Source: Gp7-AA10 sp035636095
GTDB taxonomy: Bacteria > Acidobacteriota > Thermoanaerobaculia > Gp7-AA8
DNA length: 55,674 nucleotides
Reading direction: 5' to 3'
Assembly: GCA_035636095.1 (NCBI GenBank)
Contig: DASPZU010000063.1
Location: forward strand, 1-55,674
Part shown: positions 16,019-24,089 of the stretch, piece by piece
Layout of the letters: each line of letters starts with the position of its first letter
Position numbering within the stretch: position 1 is the stretch's first letter
Notes under the pieces: generated by a model
Database searches by the model: none
The model's input: only the letters and a program-made list of their open reading frames with translations
Told to the model about the DNA's origin: nothing
Made by a program: the position numbers and the translations under genes

Positions 16019-16894
16019 ATGTGCCGCATGAAGATGCAGTGGATTGTTCCCGTTCTCTGTCTCGCGATCGTGACGGCGTGCAAAAAGAAGGAAGAGCCGA
16101 CACCGCCGCCCGCAGCAGCGGAAACCAAAACGATCGAAACCACCAGCTCTGCCGCAACGACGACGCAGCAGCAGGTGACAGTGACGCTTGCCGCCGGCGC
16201 GCCGATCCCCGCCAACGGCGTGGCGCTGTGGCTGATCGCCGATGACGCCAAAGCGGATGGGAGTGGAAAGCTGGCCTCGTGGAGCAACTCCGCCGTGGCG
16301 GGAGTCACGGCAAGCGCCGACAAACCGGAGCTGCAGCCGCGGGTGGTCGCAAAAGCAATCAACGGCCATGCGGTCGTCCGCTTCGACGGCGACCAGAACA
16401 TGCTGGTCACGAATATCGACATCAGTCCCGCGCGCATGCCCGATGCGACCGTGTTCGCCGTCTTCAACAGCAAGAGCGATCTCGCGACGCCGCTTCGCAA
16501 ACTCTATGGCGACGACAACGGCGGATACGATCGCGCGGCCGGCCTCGACGATCGCGCCGGCGAGGGAATGAACTACACCGTCTTTACTGGGAATGGCGTC
16601 CACGGCTATTTCACGCTGAAGGCGGACCAGGCCTACGTCACGACCGATCAGTTTACGAAGACGGATTTCTCAGGATGGGTCAACGGCGCCGCTGGTCCGC
16701 AGAAGATCGCTGCGGCGTGGGAAGATGCGCTGCCGAACCTCTACATCGGAGGAACCGGCGACTCGTATCACGAGCCGTGGCAGGGCGATCTCGCGGAGAT
16801 GATCGTCTACGCGCGCGTGCTCACCGATCGGGAACGGATGCAGGTTGAAGACTACCTGGCCAAAAAATACGGGGTGCAAATCGCACGCAAGTAA
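16019..16894 (+). CDS. Lipoprotein with LamG/concanavalin-like domain
   Basis: 291 residues. Lipoprotein signal ending in IVTAC (lipobox), followed by a Lys/Glu/Pro/Thr-rich tether (KKKEEPTPPPAAAE...TTSSAATTTQQQ). The C-terminal ~200 residues show the LamG/jelly-roll pattern: ALWLIADDAK...LASWSN, HAVVRFDGDQNML, DATVFAVFNSK, LPNLYIGGTGDSYHEPWQGD and LAEMIVYARVLTDRERMQVE. This type usually binds carbohydrate at the cell surface. Start at 16019 (GAGG just upstream) or 16028 (MKMQW); both give the same lipobox. Sorted to the outer or inner membrane depending on +2 Lys. Confidence 0.85.
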   Translation: MCRMKMQWIVPVLCLAIVTACKKKEEPTPPPAAAETKTIETTSSAATTTQQQVTVTLAAGAPIPANGVALWLIADDAKADGSGKLASWSNSAVAGVTASADKPELQPRVVAKAINGHAVVRFDGDQNMLVTNIDISPARMPDATVFAVFNSKSDLATPLRKLYGDDNGGYDRAAGLDDRAGEGMNYTVFTGNGVHGYFTLKADQAYVTTDQFTKTDFSGWVNGAAGPQKIAAAWEDALPNLYIGGTGDSYHEPWQGDLAEMIVYARVLTDRERMQVEDYLAKKYGVQIARK

Positions 16895-16929
16895 GTGAAC
16901 GCCTGACCCCACCGCAGTGTGTGATTTTC

Positions 16930-16949
16930 CGAATTCCGAAAATGACACG
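16930..16949 (+). promoter_or_regulatory. Shared regulon motif, copy A (upstream of dsbA-like gene)
   Basis: CGAATTCCGAAAATGACACG. Differs at one position from copy B. It points toward the DsbA-like gene and ends 38 bp before its ATG. About 18 bp after the terminal CACG there is an AT-rich ATCTATG that could be the -10, with ATGACA as a weak -35. The left side (16917-16929) is a degenerate inverted copy, so the site is partly palindromic. Confidence 0.65.
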
Positions 16950-16987
16950 CCGCGGGGTGCCTGCCGCATCTATGTTTCACGACAGAG

Positions 16988-18049
16988 ATGAGGCCGACGG
17001 CTCAGCAGAATCATGCGCGCAAGGTGACGCTTTCACCGATCCTTTTGGCCGGTCTGTTCGCCGTGCGTGTGCAAAGCGCGGGAGCTCAACCCGCCGCGGT
17101 AGCGACGATCGGAAATGATCCTGTCTCCTCGGCAAAACTCGAGGAGCTCGTCGGCAATCAACTGCTGCGGTTTCGAACCGAGGAATACCAGGTTCAACGG
17201 CGAATCCTCGACAGCTACATCGCCGAGGAGTTGTTGCGGCGAGAAACCGAAGCAAGAAAGATCACGTTCAAGGAACTCTTCCGATCTGAGATTGAGGCGA
17301 AGGTCTCTCCCGTCACGCCCGAAGAGGCAAAGGCGGTGTATGAGAGCGGCGCGGGGCCTTCCACGAGTCTCGCTGAGCCGGAGGCGCTGCGCGAGATCAC
17401 CGCGCGTCTGCAACAGCAGAGGATCCGTCGGCGTCGTGCCGAGTTCGTGCGCGAGCTTCGCAAAAGCGCCAACGTCAAAGTGTTTCTGGAGCCGCCACGG
17501 CTCAGCGTCGACGCTTCTGGCGGGCAGTCGAAGGGCCCGGCCGCCGCACCGGTCACCATCGTCGAGTTCACCGATTTCGAATGTCCGTATTGCGCGCGTC
17601 TGAATCCGACGCTGGCGAAGGTGCGGGACAGCTATGGAGATCGGGTTCGCCTAGTGTTTCGAGATTTTCCATTGCCCGGCCACAGCAATGCACAAAAGGC
17701 GGCCGAGGCGGCTGCCTGCGCCGGGGACCAGAAAAAATTCTGGGAAATGCACGATCTGCTGTTCGCGAACTCACAACACCTGCGCGTATCCGAGTTGAAG
17801 AAGTACGCGTTACAAGCCGGAATCCGCGATGCCGAGGAGTTTGGGCGGTGCCTCGATTCAGGCCGATATGCCGCAGCGATCGATCAGTCGAGAGCAGCGG
17901 GTGACCGTTACGGCGTCGGCGTGACCCCGACTCTATTCATCAACGGCCGGATGCTCACCGGTGCGGTGCCTTACGAAATGCTGGCGGACACCATCGACGA
18001 GGAACTGGCGCACGTCGCCGAACAGGCAAATGGAGGAGGTTCGCATTGA
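16988..18049 (+). CDS. DsbA-family thiol oxidoreductase with SurA-like N-terminal region
   Basis: 353 residues. Signal peptide to about residue 33 (LSPILLAGLFAVRVQSAGAQ). Residues ~36-160 are helical and resemble the SurA/PpiC chaperone N-terminal region (VQRRILDSYIAEELLRRETE). From ~178 comes a DsbA/Thioredoxin_4 domain: VTIVEFTDFECPYCARLNPT with active-site Cys199-Pro-Tyr-Cys202, LVFRDFPLPGHSNAQKAAEA, and the cis-Pro loop GVTPTLFING. It probably oxidises or isomerises disulfides in exported proteins. The stop overlaps the TTG start of the 18-Cys protein, so the two are translationally coupled, suggesting that this protein and/or the next Cys-rich product are its substrates. Preceded by regulon motif A. 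Confidence 0.92.
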   Translation: MRPTAQQNHARKVTLSPILLAGLFAVRVQSAGAQPAAVATIGNDPVSSAKLEELVGNQLLRFRTEEYQVQRRILDSYIAEELLRRETEARKITFKELFRSEIEAKVSPVTPEEAKAVYESGAGPSTSLAEPEALREITARLQQQRIRRRRAEFVRELRKSANVKVFLEPPRLSVDASGGQSKGPAAAPVTIVEFTDFECPYCARLNPTLAKVRDSYGDRVRLVFRDFPLPGHSNAQKAAEAAACAGDQKKFWEMHDLLFANSQHLRVSELKKYALQAGIRDAEEFGRCLDSGRYAAAIDQSRAAGDRYGVGVTPTLFINGRMLTGAVPYEMLADTIDEELAHVAEQANGGGSH

Positions 18050-18495
18050 GGAACAGAGTGTTGCTCTCACTGTTTTTTGGTCTTGTGGGTATCTCGGCAC
18101 ACACCGTAAAAGCCGACGACCTCGATCCATTTCGATGTGCCGACTGTATCCAGTCGAGGATCGATTGCCGGCAGGAGGCGAGAGCAATCGGAGCTGAGTG
18201 TTATCGACAGGCCATCGCGTTTAACTCGCGGTGTCGCGCAGATGTCGATCGATGCTCCAATCCCGACAGCGGCGGCAGTTGTCTCTATTATGAATGTCGT
18301 CCCGAGGTGGACTGTCCCGACTGTTGCACAGCGCGACGGGATGAGGAGTTCGCGCAGTGCCAAGCCTGGTTGGACATCGACTCCGCGGTCTGCGCCGGCG
18401 TGCTCGAGCTCGAACTGAGCGGTTGCCGGTACAGCTGCGCCCAATATTGTGGTGCCTTCGATTGCGACCCCAATCGAGAGGGATCTTGCCCGTGA
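18046..18495 (+). CDS. Exported 18-cysteine protein
   Basis: 149 residues. Signal peptide about 1-23 (MRNRVLLSLFFGLVGISAHT). The mature ~126 residues hold 18 Cys, many in pairs (FRCADC, CPDCC, CRYSC, CDPN...SC), so likely nine disulfides. No known fold recognised. Start is TTG at 18046 overlapping the upstream TGA (TTGA), with a perfect GGAGGAGG at 18032-18039; the ribosome-binding site and signal peptide make this start secure. Acidic mature chain. Coupled to the DsbA-like gene, which is the obvious folding partner. Function unknown: a secreted toxin, ligand binder or structural protein are all possible. Confidence 0.85.
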   Translation: MRNRVLLSLFFGLVGISAHTVKADDLDPFRCADCIQSRIDCRQEARAIGAECYRQAIAFNSRCRADVDRCSNPDSGGSCLYYECRPEVDCPDCCTARRDEEFAQCQAWLDIDSAVCAGVLELELSGCRYSCAQYCGAFDCDPNREGSCP

Positions 18496-18592
18496 CGCGA
18501 GACCATTAAGCACAGCGCGCGAAGTCGATCCTGTTCCTCGAGGATAGGCCCGGGCTGGTTGACCGCCGCCGGAGCAAGGAAGGAGGAAGTCA

Positions 18593-19519
18593 ATGGTTCC
18601 TAAACGATATCCCTGGATCGCCTCATGTTTTGTGGCCGCATTGAGTCTCAGCCAGGCCGCGCCGGTAGTGGCGCAGTCTCGATCGTCGCCTCAACCCGGA
18701 GCTGACCATCTCCAGGCGCGCTTGTCACTTCAGCCGATCACCGATGGCCTGAAAGGAGAGAGTCTCTTCTCGCTCGAGAGTCGCGGACGAACGGTTGCCA
18801 CGGGGCAGGTCCGACGTGGCGATCAGCCCGTGATGATTGCTGTCCGACTGAAGATTGACGGCATCGATGACGAGCTGATCTTCCGGTTGGAGAAAGACCC
18901 CGAGTTCGTCCACGCTGTGCTGCACCTCGGAGCTCTTCGCGGAGAAATCAGAGCCGATCCGCAAAACTTGCAAGAGCTTCCCCGGACGGTCGTCGATCTC
19001 GAACGACTCGGAAGAAGCGGCGAGGCCAGAGCCGTGCAGGCGCGGGGCATCGTTCAGGTCATCGGAGACTTCGAGGTCATCAGGCAGAAACTGGCCTCGT
19101 CCGAGCAGGCAGCTCCCGCACTCGACGCCATTCGCGCGGTCAGTCGTGAGCATCGCGCCCGGAATTTGACAGACTTCGCGCTACAGAATTTGGCGCATCT
19201 GATCACTTCGCACAGCGGGCACGATCCCTCGACGGATGCGTTTCGGCCGGTTGCGAATCGCATGCGCATTCGTCATTCGAGCGCCTACCACTTCGTGCAG
19301 ACGCCGAGTTGCCCCGACGCGGAAGACGCCTGCTTCGGCTGGTTCGCGCTGGAGTTCGGCGGGTGCAGTCTCTTGTATTGGTGGTGCACGTCCGAAGAGT
19401 GGTTCGGTCCCAATTCCTGGTTCGACTGCGGCGACCTGTGGTCCATTTGCGTCCTGGTCGCTTATTACGACTACGTGTACTGCCTATGCAACAACTGCCC
19501 GGAAAAATACAAGTGTTGA
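18593..19519 (+). CDS. Exported protein with 10-Cys, Trp/Tyr-rich tail
   Basis: 308 residues. Signal peptide about 1-27 (ending APVVAQ). Residues 28-215 are Cys-free, mixed alpha/beta, with a coiled-coil-like segment (about 110-195). The last ~70 residues switch composition: PSCPDAEDACFGWFALEFGG, CSLLYWWCTSEEWFGP, WFDCGDLWSICVLV and YCLCNNCPEKYKC, ten Cys with many Trp and Tyr. No known domain. Strong GGAAGGAGG before the ATG. Follows the 18-Cys gene by 97 bp on the same strand and is probably in the same transcript. The layout (Cys-free leader part plus compact Cys-rich end) resembles precursor/propeptide organisation, which is inference. Confidence 0.8.
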   Translation: MVPKRYPWIASCFVAALSLSQAAPVVAQSRSSPQPGADHLQARLSLQPITDGLKGESLFSLESRGRTVATGQVRRGDQPVMIAVRLKIDGIDDELIFRLEKDPEFVHAVLHLGALRGEIRADPQNLQELPRTVVDLERLGRSGEARAVQARGIVQVIGDFEVIRQKLASSEQAAPALDAIRAVSREHRARNLTDFALQNLAHLITSHSGHDPSTDAFRPVANRMRIRHSSAYHFVQTPSCPDAEDACFGWFALEFGGCSLLYWWCTSEEWFGPNSWFDCGDLWSICVLVAYYDYVYCLCNNCPEKYKC

Positions 19520-19550
19520 TGGCCGCGTAGCCGTGAAGGCGTGAGCCCAG

Positions 19551-19582
19551 CGTGTCATTTTCGGAATTCCGAAAATGACACG
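19551..19582 (+). promoter_or_regulatory. Regulon motif, copy B: perfect 32-bp palindrome
   Basis: CGTGTCATTTTCGG, AATT, CCGAAAATGACACG: both 14-bp arms match exactly. The right half contains the regulon 20-mer GGAATTCCGAAAATGACACG (19563-19582). The element lies 31 bp after the Cys-rich gene's stop and 51 bp before the ATG at 19634. As RNA it would form a long stem and could also end the upstream transcript, although no T-run follows. Confidence 0.75.
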
Positions 19583-19633
19583 CGTCGGTTGAGAGCTCCG
19601 ATGTAGGTTTTCGAGTAACCGGATCTCACCGCA

Positions 19634-22600
19634 ATGCGACTGCCCTCTTCCCGCCCACTCTCTCCGATCGCTCTTCCCATTCTCCTGGCAGTGCTCCTTG
19701 CTACCAGCGCTTTTTCGCAGTCCTTTCCTGTCGTGCCCGGGTTATCGCCTGCGACTGCTGATGACATCAGCCCCGATGATCTGGATGGTGACGGCATTCC
19801 GCAAAAGGTCGAGTTCGAGCTGGCGCGGCATTTCTTTCCCACCATCTGGTATGACTCGGGGGAAGACACCAGCGCTCCGGGCGGGAACAAAAATCATCGG
19901 GAGCTCAATCAGCCGGGGCGGGTCGTTTTTCGAGTGCGCCCGCATCCAAAGCTCGCCGATCACATCGCCATCAGCTACGCCGTCCTCTATCGGGTCGACG
20001 GCGGCTTCTCGATATCTTTTCCGCTTCCTGACTTTGCGTGTCATCGCGGCGATGCCGAGCCGTTCGCCATTTCGCTGAAGCCCGACCCGTCATGCCCTCT
20101 CGGCTACCGCATCGAGTCGATCGAGACGTGGGCGCACGAAGGGACGAGCGGCGAAATCCGCAGCATCCGCTTCCTCGACGCCTGCAACTGGGGTTTCTCC
20201 AACGCCCCGGTGACCAAGACCGACGTGGTCCTGGCCTCCAGGAACAAGCACGGCAACTACCTTACCGAATCGGACTGCGCCACCGGACTGGCCGGATTCG
20301 ATAAGTGCAGTTACGACTGGACAAACGGCGACGTCAACTCCTGGATTGGAATGAACATCGGTGAAGCCGCCACAGGCTTCCGCCTCGATCTGACTCCGCT
20401 CGGATTCTCTGACCCGAGCGACCAGCCCTTTTGTGGAAATCCTCTCAGCCCGGCCGATCTCGACTCGCTTTCTTGCGCGCTTCAGCAGTCGTGCCCGGGG
20501 CCGGTCCAGAAAAACTTCACCGACAAGTTCGTGGCGCCGGTGTCCTTCCGGTCGCCACCGCCGAACCATCCGATCGACTTCGGCTATTACTTCGTCGATG
20601 GCAAGTATGGCGACTACCGCGGCGAGGTGAATTGCTACACGAATCTGTACTACGCGCTGCCCGTCAACAACTACTTCAGCGATGCCAACTGGCCGCCGCT
20701 TTTCCAGGAATCGATGGCCAATGCCGCGGCCGAGGAGCGGAGGATTCACCTGAACCTGAACTGGGATGCGTTAGGCGGCAACATCGGACAGGTGCTCGAT
20801 ATCGCTGCTCCGTTCTGGTCGAGCGTGGCGCGCATCGAAATGCAGGATGAGCCGGGATGGTCGCGCGCGGAAACGGAGCAAAACGTCAGCTCACTTCGCT
20901 CGATGCTCGCGGCCCGCGGTCTGCCAGCGCGTCCGATCGGCAATGTCTACACCCGAAGCCAGATTCTCAACGACGACGCCCCGGACGCCAACGGTCTCGA
21001 CTGGGTGGGAATCGAGGCCTATCTCAATCCTCCGGGAAGCCCCGACCCCGGCACGAATACCGAGGAGCTGCGCCTGTACCTGAACGTAGCGAAGGCGAGA
21101 GTGCCGGCATCGAAGGACATCGTTCTGGTGATGATGGCGTATGACCGGAACGGCGCCTGGACCAATATCGAGACGCTGGTCGAAATTCAATACAACACTT
21201 ACACGCTGGCAGCAGCTAACGATCCGCGAGTGGTGGCCATCACCATGTTTGCTTATGGACGTCCGGGCGGCTCGCGCGATCACCCGGAGTTGAAAGCGGC
21301 GCATCGCGAGATCGGCAAAGCGCTCTTCGGCCCTCTGCCCGACTCATGCAATGTGGCCCCTCCACCGCCGATCACAGATCCGCCCACGCTCACCGGACCG
21401 GAAGGCTGCATCACGAACTTGCGGCCGACATTTTCGTGGAGCGCCGTGCAAGGAGCGACTCGATACCGGATCGTCGTCATCCAGACCGCTCGCGATGCCA
21501 TCGTGTTCAACGCCGTGACGACCGGCCTATCCTTCACCGCGCCGTCCACTTTGCTGGGAGGGCAGGAGTACCGATGGAAAGTCAAAGGGATGAACAGCGG
21601 TGGAAGCGGTCCCTACTCGGATTCGATGTACTTCCGGACCAACTGCGGTTTCGAGGGACCATACCTGTTGAGCGCCGGTCCCGGTTGCGTCGACACACTG
21701 CGTCCAACGTTCACCTGGGGAGCGGTCCCCGGCGCCCGAGATTATCGGATCGTCGTTGCGCCGGCGGGAACAGACAATTTCTTCATCAGCGAATTTCCGG
21801 CCGCGACTTCGTTCACCCCCTCATTTGACCTTCAGGCGGGACAGGAATATCGCTGGAAAGTCAAAGGAAGAAATGACGTCGTCGACGGCACGTTCTCCCG
21901 CCACCGCTTCTTCACGCCCGGGTGCTCGCGAAATATCGGCACCGCTTCGCCGCTGTCGCCGTGGTTCGGAACGATTCCCACGGGGAATCCTGTCTTCAAT
22001 TGGGAGATCTCCAGCAACGCGGATCGATACGATCTGATCATCACCAATCCATCCGGAACAGTGATCTTCCGGCAGCGATATTTGGCAGAGCAGATTTGCT
22101 CACCGCTCGATTGCTCGGTGACGCCCGCGCTGTCGCTGGCTGACGGAACCTACGTCTGGGAAGTCGTTGGTGGGACTGCGACCGCTGCCGGACCGGGCAG
22201 CCCGGAAATCTCTTTCACCGTGGCGGCGGGTGCTCCCGGGCCGCCGACTCCCGCGGGCCTGAACGTGAATGTTTCCTCCGGATCGGTGTCGACAAACTTC
22301 GAGCTGGTCGGCACGCCCGGCACGACCACTGTCGTCCCGCTCGATGCCGGCGCGCTTCCTCCGCTGCCGGTGGGATTCCGGCCCTTCAACAACATGGCGT
22401 TCGATGTTTCGACAACGGCGCAATTCTTCGATCAGGTCTCGGTCACGTTCCAGTTGCTGCCGGTTTCGCCCGATCAATTTGTCCGGCTGCGCGTTTTTCA
22501 TCGTGAGCTCGATCAGTGGGTCAACCGCACCAGGAGCATCGATCTCTCCGCAAACACCCTCACCGCGCGGGTGAATTCGCTTAGTCCGTTTGTAATTGCC

Positions 22601-23965
22601 GAGGCGATTGTGAATCGGCCGCCGGTAGCGCGTTGTCGGAATTTGGAGCTCGCGCAGGGCGGCTCGGCGATGGTCAGCGTGACTGCCGCGCAAGTGGACG
22701 CGGGATCATCGGACCCGGATGGCGACGCCCTCACCTTCGTTCTGCAGCCCGCCGGTCCGTTTGGGCTCGGCGCTCACGCGGTCGTTCTGAGCGTGACCGA
22801 CAGCCACGGCGCATCGAGCTCCTGCGCCGCCACGATCACGATCGTCGATCGAGCTCCTCCGACCACGACGGTCGCTGCAACTCCGCCTGCGAATGTGGCC
22901 GGATGGCAGAAGTCGGACGTCACGATCAGCTTTACCGCGGCCGACAATGTCGGCGGTTCGGGCGTTCAGAGCATCACCTATCGCGCCGAAGGAGCGCAGA
23001 ACATCGCCTCCACGACCGTGATTGGAGCGAGCGCCTCGGCGCAGATCTCAGCCAATGGCGTGACAACGCTTTTCTTTGGCAGTCGCGATCAAGCTGGAAA
23101 TGAGGAGGCGATCAAGACCCTGATCGTTCGTCTGGACAAGCTGGCGCCCGCCATCAACTGCGGAACCGCGGATGGCCAGTGGCATGCGAGCGACGTCACG
23201 ATCACGTGCAGTGCGACCGATCCGCATTCGGGCCTCGCCGATCCAGCGAATGGAAGCTTCTCTCTCGCGACCGCCGTGCCGTCGGGGACGGAGACTGCGA
23301 ATGCCGCGACCACGGCACGCACCGTTTGCGATGTCGCGGGGAACTGCTCGAACGGGGGTCCGATCGGCGGAAACAAGATTGATAAGAAGCCGCCATCGAT
23401 CGTCATCAAGTCCCCGGCGGCGACGACGTACACGATCGGGCAAGCCGTGCCCGCAATGTATGCATGTGCCGACGGCGGATCAGGCTTACAGTCGTGCTCC
23501 GGCCCGGTGGCGAGTGGCATGAACATCAGCACGGCCGCTATCGGTCCGATCACCTTTAACGTGAAGGCTCAGGATCAGGTTGGGAACCATTCAACCGCCA
23601 GTGTGCTCTATGCGGTGACCTACGGAGTCTGCGCGCAATACGATCAAGAGAAAGAGTACAAAGCCGGAAGTACGATTCCCGTTCGGCTGCAGCTCTGCGA
23701 CGCCGCTGGCAGGAATCTGTCGGCGCCGCAGATTGCGGTGACCGCAACCGCAGTCACGAATGTGGCCGGCACGATCTCGCAGCCTCCGGAAGACGCAGGC
23801 GGGGCAAATCCAGGGAATCTCTTCCGATACGTCGGCGGCAACAGCGAACAGGCTGGCTATCTGTTCAATCTGAGTACGAAAAACCTGGTCGCGAACGAGT
23901 ATCGCCTTGCCTTCAGCGTGGACGGCGATCCGATTGTTCACACCGTGAAGTTCGTCCTGCGCTAA
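19634..23965 (+). CDS. Giant exported multidomain protein (Vps62-like, TIM-barrel-like, FN3/Ig, PxKF)
   Basis: 1443 residues, signal peptide 1-29 (ending TSAFSQ). Residues ~45-330: FFPTIWYDSGED...NHRELNQPGRVVF, resembling the Vps62/DUF946 family. Residues ~335-570: a TIM-barrel glycosidase-like core (HLNLNWDALGG, VARIEMQDEPGW, DWVGIEAYLNPP, IVLVMMAYDRNG, VVAITMFAYGRPGG). Then two near-identical FN3-like modules (LRPTFSWSAVQGATRYRIVV and LRPTFTWGAVPGARDYRIVV, each with QEYRWKVKG), further beta-sandwich modules (PPTTTVAATPPANVAGWQKS, DKKPPSIVIKSPAATTYTIG), and a C-terminal PxKF-like domain (AGSTIPVRLQLCDAAGRNL...FVLR). Candidate acids are Glu in MQDEPGW and GIEAYL. Probably a secreted polysaccharide-active or adhesive protein. 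Regulon motif B lies upstream. Confidence 0.8.
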   Translation: MRLPSSRPLSPIALPILLAVLLATSAFSQSFPVVPGLSPATADDISPDDLDGDGIPQKVEFELARHFFPTIWYDSGEDTSAPGGNKNHRELNQPGRVVFRVRPHPKLADHIAISYAVLYRVDGGFSISFPLPDFACHRGDAEPFAISLKPDPSCPLGYRIESIETWAHEGTSGEIRSIRFLDACNWGFSNAPVTKTDVVLASRNKHGNYLTESDCATGLAGFDKCSYDWTNGDVNSWIGMNIGEAATGFRLDLTPLGFSDPSDQPFCGNPLSPADLDSLSCALQQSCPGPVQKNFTDKFVAPVSFRSPPPNHPIDFGYYFVDGKYGDYRGEVNCYTNLYYALPVNNYFSDANWPPLFQESMANAAAEERRIHLNLNWDALGGNIGQVLDIAAPFWSSVARIEMQDEPGWSRAETEQNVSSLRSMLAARGLPARPIGNVYTRSQILNDDAPDANGLDWVGIEAYLNPPGSPDPGTNTEELRLYLNVAKARVPASKDIVLVMMAYDRNGAWTNIETLVEIQYNTYTLAAANDPRVVAITMFAYGRPGGSRDHPELKAAHREIGKALFGPLPDSCNVAPPPPITDPPTLTGPEGCITNLRPTFSWSAVQGATRYRIVVIQTARDAIVFNAVTTGLSFTAPSTLLGGQEYRWKVKGMNSGGSGPYSDSMYFRTNCGFEGPYLLSAGPGCVDTLRPTFTWGAVPGARDYRIVVAPAGTDNFFISEFPAATSFTPSFDLQAGQEYRWKVKGRNDVVDGTFSRHRFFTPGCSRNIGTASPLSPWFGTIPTGNPVFNWEISSNADRYDLIITNPSGTVIFRQRYLAEQICSPLDCSVTPALSLADGTYVWEVVGGTATAAGPGSPEISFTVAAGAPGPPTPAGLNVNVSSGSVSTNFELVGTPGTTTVVPLDAGALPPLPVGFRPFNNMAFDVSTTAQFFDQVSVTFQLLPVSPDQFVRLRVFHRELDQWVNRTRSIDLSANTLTARVNSLSPFVIAEAIVNRPPVARCRNLELAQGGSAMVSVTAAQVDAGSSDPDGDALTFVLQPAGPFGLGAHAVVLSVTDSHGASSSCAATITIVDRAPPTTTVAATPPANVAGWQKSDVTISFTAADNVGGSGVQSITYRAEGAQNIASTTVIGASASAQISANGVTTLFFGSRDQAGNEEAIKTLIVRLDKLAPAINCGTADGQWHASDVTITCSATDPHSGLADPANGSFSLATAVPSGTETANAATTARTVCDVAGNCSNGGPIGGNKIDKKPPSIVIKSPAATTYTIGQAVPAMYACADGGSGLQSCSGPVASGMNISTAAIGPITFNVKAQDQVGNHSTASVLYAVTYGVCAQYDQEKEYKAGSTIPVRLQLCDAAGRNLSAPQIAVTATAVTNVAGTISQPPEDAGGANPGNLFRYVGGNSEQAGYLFNLSTKNLVANEYRLAFSVDGDPIVHTVKFVLR

Positions 23966-24010
23966 CAGAGCGCGGCCCTGGACGGCTCGCTTTACCGTCA
24001 GTAAGTGTAC

Positions 24011-24030
24011 GGAATACTGAAAGTCTCACG
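24011..24030 (+). promoter_or_regulatory. Regulon motif, copy C (upstream of DUF2911/TPR-CHAT operon)
   Basis: GGAATACTGAAAGTCTCACG, pointing at the DUF2911 gene and ending 59 bp before its ATG. It shares GAAAGTCTCACG exactly with copy D. An AT-rich TTTAAAC lies about 17 bp further on. The nearby words GTACGGAAT (24008-24016) and ATTCCGTAC (24067-24075) are a perfect 9-bp inverted pair that could loop the whole leader. Confidence 0.65.
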
Positions 24031-24089
24031 CTGCAGCAAATACTTCTTTAAACTTCTCCCCAAGCAATTCCGTACAACTGACGGGTCAC

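Noticed and set aside
16988..19519. A RiPP biosynthetic cluster with Cys-rich precursors
   Set aside because: No radical SAM, YcaO, lanthionine synthetase or dedicated peptidase-transporter gene is nearby, and the Cys-rich proteins carry Sec-type signal peptides. Disulfide folding explains the data better.
24008..24075. GTACGGAAT...ATTCCGTAC as a terminator
   Set aside because: The 9-bp arms are perfect but 50 bp apart and lie in a 5' leader, so a compact terminator hairpin is unlikely; noted only as possible leader structure.
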